DNA from: Beaufortia kweichowensis
Taxonomy: Eukaryota; Chordata; Actinopteri; Cypriniformes; Gastromyzontidae
Assembly: GCA_019155185.1 (NCBI GenBank)
Contig: CM032795.1
Location: 15,045,795 to 15,109,794 of the forward strand
Direction: 5' to 3'
DNA length: 64,000 nucleotides
Below, one piece after another: positions 57,908-64,000 of the stretch. The position numbers and the translations under genes are program-made. The notes under the pieces are model-generated. The model was given only the letters and a program-made list of their open reading frames with translations, searched no databases and was not told the DNA's origin. Position 1 is the first letter of the stretch. Every line of letters begins with the position of its first letter.

Positions 57908-59245
57908 GCTGCAGCAGGTGCTTCAGTATCCCATCAGCCCTGCAGTAGACACCAACAGCTGGAGTTCAAATTCAGCTAAACTGAAGATTATTACTGAGCT
58001 GTTTGCATTGCAAAAACCAATTAAGGGATTTATTATGGACTGTGAAGCTGCACGAGCTTCCCACATTACAGTTTAACTCGGTACGTATTGTGTACTACAT
58101 ACAGTGTACAGTATATTATCATATACAAAATTGTTGTATCAGGTTTCAGTCTATTTAGCTGTTTGCAGTGTCAACATTTCCAAGCTATAGACTTAACAAA
58201 AAATGTGTTGCTTTTTATGTTTTTATATCAATTCTTGTGTATAAAATCTCCTTGAATTAAATTTTGATCCTTGAGTTATCCAACAGAGAACAAACTTTAT
58301 GGTCACAAAACACGTTTTTGGTTTTGAATAACCAAAAAATATTTTAAGACATTTCAACAGTATACAGTTAGTTTTATTTAAATGATACACAAGGAAAAAG
58401 CATTTGCTTTTTTTTAAAGTAACGAGTCTTTCTTTAATTTTAAGCAGTTTATAGAGAAGTTGATAGTTGTGTTTTTTGCTTGCACTGTGAGCTGCAGACA
58501 TGCACTTTGTAATCTCTCCATAGAGCCCTATTTTAAGGGCCTCTGTGCAATGCTCCAACTTTAACTGAGTGTTTGTTGAACATTTTATCCTCCTTGCATC
58601 ATCCAATCAGCTAGTTTAACTCGCATGTTTTAGGGTTTGCTTAAATACCATGTGTTTAAATTTGAGTAGTTATGTAAGTGTCAAAAACATAAACATTTGT
58701 AAAAACAAATATTTTTTTTTTTACCTGAAACATTTCTGGTCTTGAAACATATTGTGGAAATATGACATGCAAATGTCTGGTATGATTTTATAATCTGGGT
58801 GATGCAGCATAAAGCAGATGACTTGTTTTCTGAGAAGCATAGCAAAAAAACATGAGTATAGAAGTTAACTCAGATAAGTATACTTGCCACAGTTTTTTAC
58901 TTGTTCTTTTTTTGTTACTTGTTTATTAATTAATATTTATATATAAGTTCAGATGACATAGCTGTTGTTTCAGTTGTTAAATAAAGCTTTAGATGCCCTA
59001 GTGAATTGCTTTTTGAAAAGCTTTCATGTAAACATTAACAGAACCGATATTTTGTGCCTCAGATATCGCTCTTCTCTCTTCTAGTTCTGAGAATCTCATG
59101 AAGAGACAATTGTCATGGTACAGTAACCTCACTTGCCACAGTAACACAGGCCCAATTTCTGTAATATCTAAAACTGGTTTGTAGTGTTTTGTAATGTTAA
59201 ACAGTGTTTATTTTTCAAATAAAACAATTGAAAAACTGTATGATG
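57908..59245 (+). other. Kinase gene 3' UTR
   Basis: Two poly(A) signals, aataaa at 58980-58985 and 59218-59223. The second is followed by a T/G-rich stretch and is the more likely end. No coding frame of interest. Confidence 0.6.
59218..59223 (+). terminator. Poly(A) signal of kinase gene
   Basis: aataaa followed within about 20 bp by gtatgatgtatttcc, typical of a downstream element. Confidence 0.55.
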
Positions 59246-59699
59246 TATTTCCATTTTTGGATTTTTTTATTTACAATTTTGAGGAAAGTGAACCATCTCA
59301 TTATTTGTTTAAGGAAATCATTTCTTAGTGCTGTGTATCAAAGTGGAATAGTCTGTTTCTCTGCCTGATAAATGCACAAGTACAATATGGAGATTTTGTG
59401 CATTAATTATCGCTGGACTAAATCTATTAACTTTAGTTGCTTTCATGTCTTGTTACCTGGCAACTTTCTGTACAGTGTGGACTCTTAAGACAGACAATGC
59501 TAATCTTTTTTCAGCCTAAGATCATGCTATCAAACCACTCAATGCAAATGCTTAGAAATATTGATTAAATGAATAATAATGAGCGTATAATGAGTATTAG
59601 ATTAGACTCTTTTATGTTTTACAGGGCTACTGAATGAACTTGGGTGATATATATGAAACAACCATGAACTTTGTTTTCATTATGTTTATGTATTGTGAT

Positions 59700-60375
59700 G
59701 TTGGTTCTATTTTTTGCAGACAAAAGTCTTCAGGAAAAAAAATTTTGGGAGATTTTTTTATTTTTGAGTAAAATATGAAGATGAAAAAAATGTTTAAGAG
59801 GAAAAACAAATTATTTAAAGAAAAAGAGAAGAAAATCTTTAGGACACTTGCTCCAGGATGGAAAAGAATTGTGAAAATGTGTTTTCTCAAAGATTTATTC
59901 AAAAAACATTTTTAAAAAGAAAAGTTTTTTTGAAAAGAAAATTTTTAAAAGACTTTTTGAAGAGTAAAATATTATATCAGAGGATAAATGTTTTTTAAGA
60001 GAAAAAAATTTCCAGGATGGAAAATAAGGACACATCTTCTAATTTTTTTTTGAATAAATCTTGAAGAGAAATTTTTTTTTTTGAAAATAAAATGTTTAAA
60101 TAGTACAAAAATATATATTTAATGATGATTTTTTTTTTAAGAGGAAATGTTTTTGTGAAGAAAAAGAGAAGAAAATCTTTAGGACACTGGCTCCAGGATG
60201 AAGAAATAAGGACAAAAAAACTTCTATTAAAATTTCTTCAAAAATTCTTCTAAATTTTTTTAAGAAATCTTGAGGAAACTTTTTTGCAAAATTATTTTTA
60301 AAGAAATTGTGAAGAGAAAAATGTTTTTTGAAAAGAAACAGTTTTTAAAAGAAAATTTTTTGAAGAGTCTAAGTC
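59700..60375. repeat. Purine-rich low-complexity repeat region
   Basis: Dominated by gaagagaaaa/ttttt words. A longer unit, gaagaaaatctttaggacac followed by ctccaggatg, occurs at about 59829 and again at about 60171 with related fragments between. It looks like the same sequence type as the right end of the window. Confidence 0.6.
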
Positions 60376-61960
60376 TTACCATTTTCATTTCATTTCTCTC
60401 ATTTCACTCTTGAGGTTTAAGGCTTGTTCTCGCATGACATGAAAATGATAATAATAAATACTAAAATGTAATAAATAAAATGGAGCAATTTGTCTGGTGC
60501 TTTCAGCGTTTGCACACTGGCCCACCTTTGTCTTTGTATCACTGAATGAATAATTAAACAGTGGCTTTTCAGGTGTTTCAGGTCCTTTGTTAAACCAAAG
60601 ATCAAAGGCCTGTGTTTAGTAGCTGTTGTTTTCCCTTGATGTTTTATCAAGCCTAATAACAGGGATTTAGATCTGGGCTAAAGGTAATGTTAAATTTTTG
60701 ATATAATTTTATAGGTCATTTAGATACTGAGATATGCAGAGAGATGAAAAAAAACTTTATTTCAATGGTGCCAATTTACACAGTGAAGCACTAGTACTGA
60801 CACAAACTCTCCATTAGATGGCAGTGTCTTTCAAGATTCAAAACGTCTTGCTCTCACTTTGATATATCCCTTTTCCACTTATTTTAAAGTATCCCATAAT
60901 TCCTATAACTTTGTCTGCCTCACTGCTGCCATTAATTTGTTTTACATTACAATATAATTACCATTACTTAAAAAAAGGACTTTTGCACCATTAATGTTGT
61001 GTAGGATTTCTTTTCTTGGGGTACATTCATCCTGAATTGCTGTAAAAGCCTGTGGAACTGAAGGCAATAATCAAAGCGTTTTATGACACATCTGCACCTT
61101 CAAGTCCATCCGCTTATCAGCCAACATCTATATGCTTAATGTTGTGAATCCACCTGGAATGATAGAGGCATGATGTTCATTCAGCCCTGCTGCCTCTCAC
61201 CTTCATACAACCCCTCCACCTGAAACACATGCATTACAGGACACTGTAGGGTCATGTGCTTTCCACAGCCTGCTAGAGTCAAGATCCATAGAGACTGTTA
61301 AACATAATATATTACATTACATAACAAATCATGTGAAACGTAACATATACAACACAAAACTTAATCAATATATAACAACATAACAGTCAACATATAAAGC
61401 ACATACACTTTAACATCACATAACAATATGAAGTGTAAGGCAATACAGTTATGTCCAGTGTGCAATGATCTAAACATACAGAATAACAGAAAAAAATGTA
61501 ATATACACTTTAATGTTCAACTGTTAAATGATTTTTTTTGTAGATAAAAATTGTGTTTTACGTGCCACTGAGTATTACTGCTTCTGTAAGGTATAATATC
61601 CTCAACAGAATAACAGGAATACATGTGGCTAATGGAGTGTAAAATGTAGGACACTGGAATGACAAAAAGGACAAGTGACATAGACTACTTTAGGGGATAT
61701 ATTTTTTTAACCTAACATACTAAACACATATTTATTTCAGTGGTAAAATAAAACTACATATCTGGGCAGCAGGTTTAAAATTCAAATCTTTTTTATTACA
61801 TGGGGTAAAATAGTAGGTATAATCAATTAGGTTCATTGAACTTTTAATAAGATTTAACGGTTTATCTTTATGAGAAATACAGTTTGTGTTTATTAGGGCT
61901 GAGTGTTAAAATTCACATCATTGATAGAGCAACGCATCTCAGCCTCAGTAGGCCACCTAC
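60376..61960. other. Intergenic DNA between low-complexity blocks
   Basis: Ordinary AT-rich DNA. No gene, RNA gene or named repeat found. Confidence 0.4.
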
Positions 61961-62195
61961 AAAAGAAAGCCTGTTTTTTCCTCTTCAAATTTTTTTATCA
62001 TCTTCAAAGAAAAATGATCTTCAAAAAATTTTTTTATCTTCAATATTTTTTCCTCTTAATTTTTATTTCCAAAAACCATTTTTTTCTTCACATTTTTTTT
62101 CATCATCAAAATTATTTTCCCTCCTCAAAAAAAGTCTTTCCTCTTCAAAAACATTTGTTTCCTCAAAAAAAAAAATTTTCATCATCATTAAAATT

Positions 62196-62301
62196 ACTTA
62201 GGTTTTATCATTTGTTGTCATGTATAATAACTGAACGTTTTAAAACTAAAAAATAAGTGCAGTTGGTAAACATGACAACAAATGCCATATCAAACCCAAG
62301 T
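62196..62301. repeat. Inverted-repeat core 1
   Basis: catttgttgtcatgt on the left pairs with acatgacaacaaatg on the right, with weaker pairing outward to about 45 nt per arm and a central AT-rich loop. Nearly identical to the core at 63405-63513. Confidence 0.75.
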
Positions 62302-63004
62302 TTTTAAATTTTAACAAAATAATGATTTAATAAAAATATATATATATTTTGAAGATGAAAAAAAATTGAAGATAAAAAAAATGTTGAAGATGGAAAAAAA
62401 TGTTGAAGATGAAACAACTTTTGAAAAAAAAAAATTTTTTTTAAAGACGTAATTTTTTGTGAAGATGATAAAAATCTTTGAAGAGAAAAAAATATTTTTG
62501 AAGAGAAACATTTTTTAAGATTTTTAGGACTTAGGCATCACTTTTTTTACTTTGCAGTTCAGGGCTTCTGTACCTACAGATTGCTTACTGCACTTTATGG
62601 TCCATATTACATACAAAAAAATTTTTCTTCACATTTTTTTTTCATCATCAAAATTATTTTCCCTCCTCAAAAAAGTCTTTCCTCTTCAAAACATTTGTTT
62701 CCTCAAAAAAAAAATTTCATCATCAAAATTATTTTCCCTCCTCAAAATATTTTCATCTTAAAATAAAATAAAAAATCCTTAAAATTTTTTCATCTTCAAA
62801 ACATTTGTGAAAAAAATTACCTAAATTTTTTCTTGAGAGTCCACTCAATAATTTTCTTTGCTTGCTAGCTAACAATTAACACGTAGTGCCAACCTTGACC
62901 ACCAGGTGTCACTATCAGTACGAATGAAATCTTGTGCCTGCAATGCTTTTCCTCTTTATTTATCGTTTAATAAAACATTATTTCGTTAATATTACTTGAG
63001 AAAC

Positions 63005-63130
63005 AAGATAGATATGGTTAGATATGACATTTGTTGTCATGTTTAACAACTGCACTTTTTAACACTAAAAAATATGTGCAATTGTCAAACATGACAACAA
63101 ATGCCTTATCAAACCTAAGTAATTTTAACG
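63005..63130. repeat. Inverted-repeat core 2 (diverged)
   Basis: The same catttgttgtcatgt/acatgacaacaaatg pairing, with better-matched flanking arm (ttaacaactgcac against gtgcaattgtcaa). Loop acttttt...aaaaaat. Related to but distinct from the other two cores. Confidence 0.7.
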
Positions 63131-63404
63131 TTAATTTTAATTTTAAAAAATGAAATTTATTGAAGGTGAATTTTTTTTTTGAAGATTAAAAAAGATTTCT
63201 TTGGAAGATGGAAAAAAGTTTATTTTTGAAAATTTAAAAAATGTTGACTTTTTTTAAAAATGGAAATAAATGTTGAAGATTAAAAAACTATTGAAATATT
63301 TTTTTTTTTAAAGAAGCTAACAATTAACACGTAGTGGCAACCTTGACCTCCAGGTGTCACTATTAGCATGAAAGAAATAATGTAATAAATCATTATTTCA
63401 TTAA

Positions 63405-63513
63405 AATTACTTAGGTTTTATCATTTGTTGTCATGTATAATAACTGAACGTTTTAAAACTAAAAAATAAGTGCAGTTGGTAAACATGACAACAAATGCCA
63501 TATCAAACCAAGT
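63405..63513. repeat. Inverted-repeat core 3
   Basis: A near-exact copy of core 1 within the 1.2-kb direct repeat. Confidence 0.75.
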
Positions 63514-64000
63514 TTTTAAATTTTAACAAAATAATGATTTAATAAAAATATATATATATTTTGAAGATGAAAAAAAATTGAAGATAAAAAAAATGTTGAA
63601 GATGGAAAAAAATGTTGAAGATGAAACAACTTTTGAAAAAAAAAATTTTTTTTAAAGACGTAATTTTTTGTGAAGATGATAAAAATCTTTGAAGAGAAAA
63701 AAATATTTTTGAAGAGAAACATTTTTAAGATTTTTAGGACTTAGGCATCACTTTTTACTTTGCAGTTCAGGGCTTCTGTACCTACAGATTGCTTACTGCA
63801 CTTTATGGTCCATATTACATACAAAAAATTTTTTCTTCACATTTTTTTTCATCATCAAAATTATTTTCCCTCCTCAAAAAAAGTCTTTCCTCTTCAAAAA
63901 CATTTGTTTCCTCAAAAAAAAAAATTTCATCATCAAAATTATTTTCCCTCCTCAAAATATTTTCATCTTAAAATAAAATAAAAATCCTTAAACATTTTTC

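Larger units (their letters stand above)
61965..64000. repeat. Foldback satellite-like repeat complex
   Basis: Pyrimidine-rich segments (cttcaaa/catcatcaaa words) and purine-rich segments (gaagatgaaa words) alternate around inverted-repeat cores at about 62196-62301, 63005-63130 and 63405-63513. The stretch 62188-62790 recurs almost exactly at 63401-64000 (offset 1213). A separate 63-bp motif, gctaacaattaacacgtagt onward, occurs at 62868-62930 and 63316-63378. The array continues past the window edge. The apparent Phe/Ser/Lys-rich open frames are composition artefacts. Confidence 0.8.

Noticed and set aside
61884..63981. Phe/Ser/Lys-rich ORFs in the right-end repeats
   Set aside because: Products of tttcttc/catcatc low-complexity DNA, duplicated with the repeat. 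No protein signature.

Overview
The window is vertebrate nuclear DNA, most likely from a cyprinid-type teleost. It is AT-rich, intron-rich and full of short non-autonomous DNA transposons and SINE-like fragments of kinds I recognise from carp and zebrafish genomes. There are no operons, Shine-Dalgarno sites or bacterial features. Three protein genes are supported, all on the + strand: tenascin-C (tnc), a single-exon GT31 beta-1,3-galactosyltransferase, and a compact TESK-like protein kinase. The species call rests on protein resemblance and repeat style; I could not run a search.

Layout. Positions 1-14777 are gene-poor flanking DNA with dispersed repeats, a (TA)n microsatellite and a strong 76-nt hairpin. 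Positions 14778-17401 are a head-to-tail duplication of about 1.31 kb that carries the apparent tnc TATA promoter and non-coding exon 1 twice. tnc coding sequence runs from 25506 to 44505 in 22 exons. I assembled it exon by exon with consistent GT-AG junctions and splice phases into a 1936-aa product: signal peptide, oligomerisation region, 20 complete EGF-like repeats plus a partial one, 10 fibronectin type III domains and a C-terminal fibrinogen globe. Its 3' UTR ends near 45650. The galactosyltransferase ORF is 46188-47189. The kinase has a CRE/CCAAT promoter near 48500, a non-coding first exon ending at 48819 and eight coding exons (52596-57907) giving 313 aa. From about 59700 to the end, apart from a plain stretch at 60380-61960, the DNA is strand-asymmetric purine/pyrimidine low-complexity sequence with inverted-repeat cores and a near-exact 1.2-kb direct repeat.

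The three genes do not form a pathway. Tenascin-C is a secreted hexameric matrix protein, the galactosyltransferase is a Golgi type II enzyme, and the kinase is predicted to be intracellular and actin-related by family. The most notable points are the doubled tnc promoter/exon 1, replacement of the usual integrin RGD in the third FN3 domain by RGE while an RGD appears in the fibrinogen domain, a recently expanded EGF array, a TESK-type kinase reduced to a bare catalytic domain, and the foldback repeat complex at the right end.
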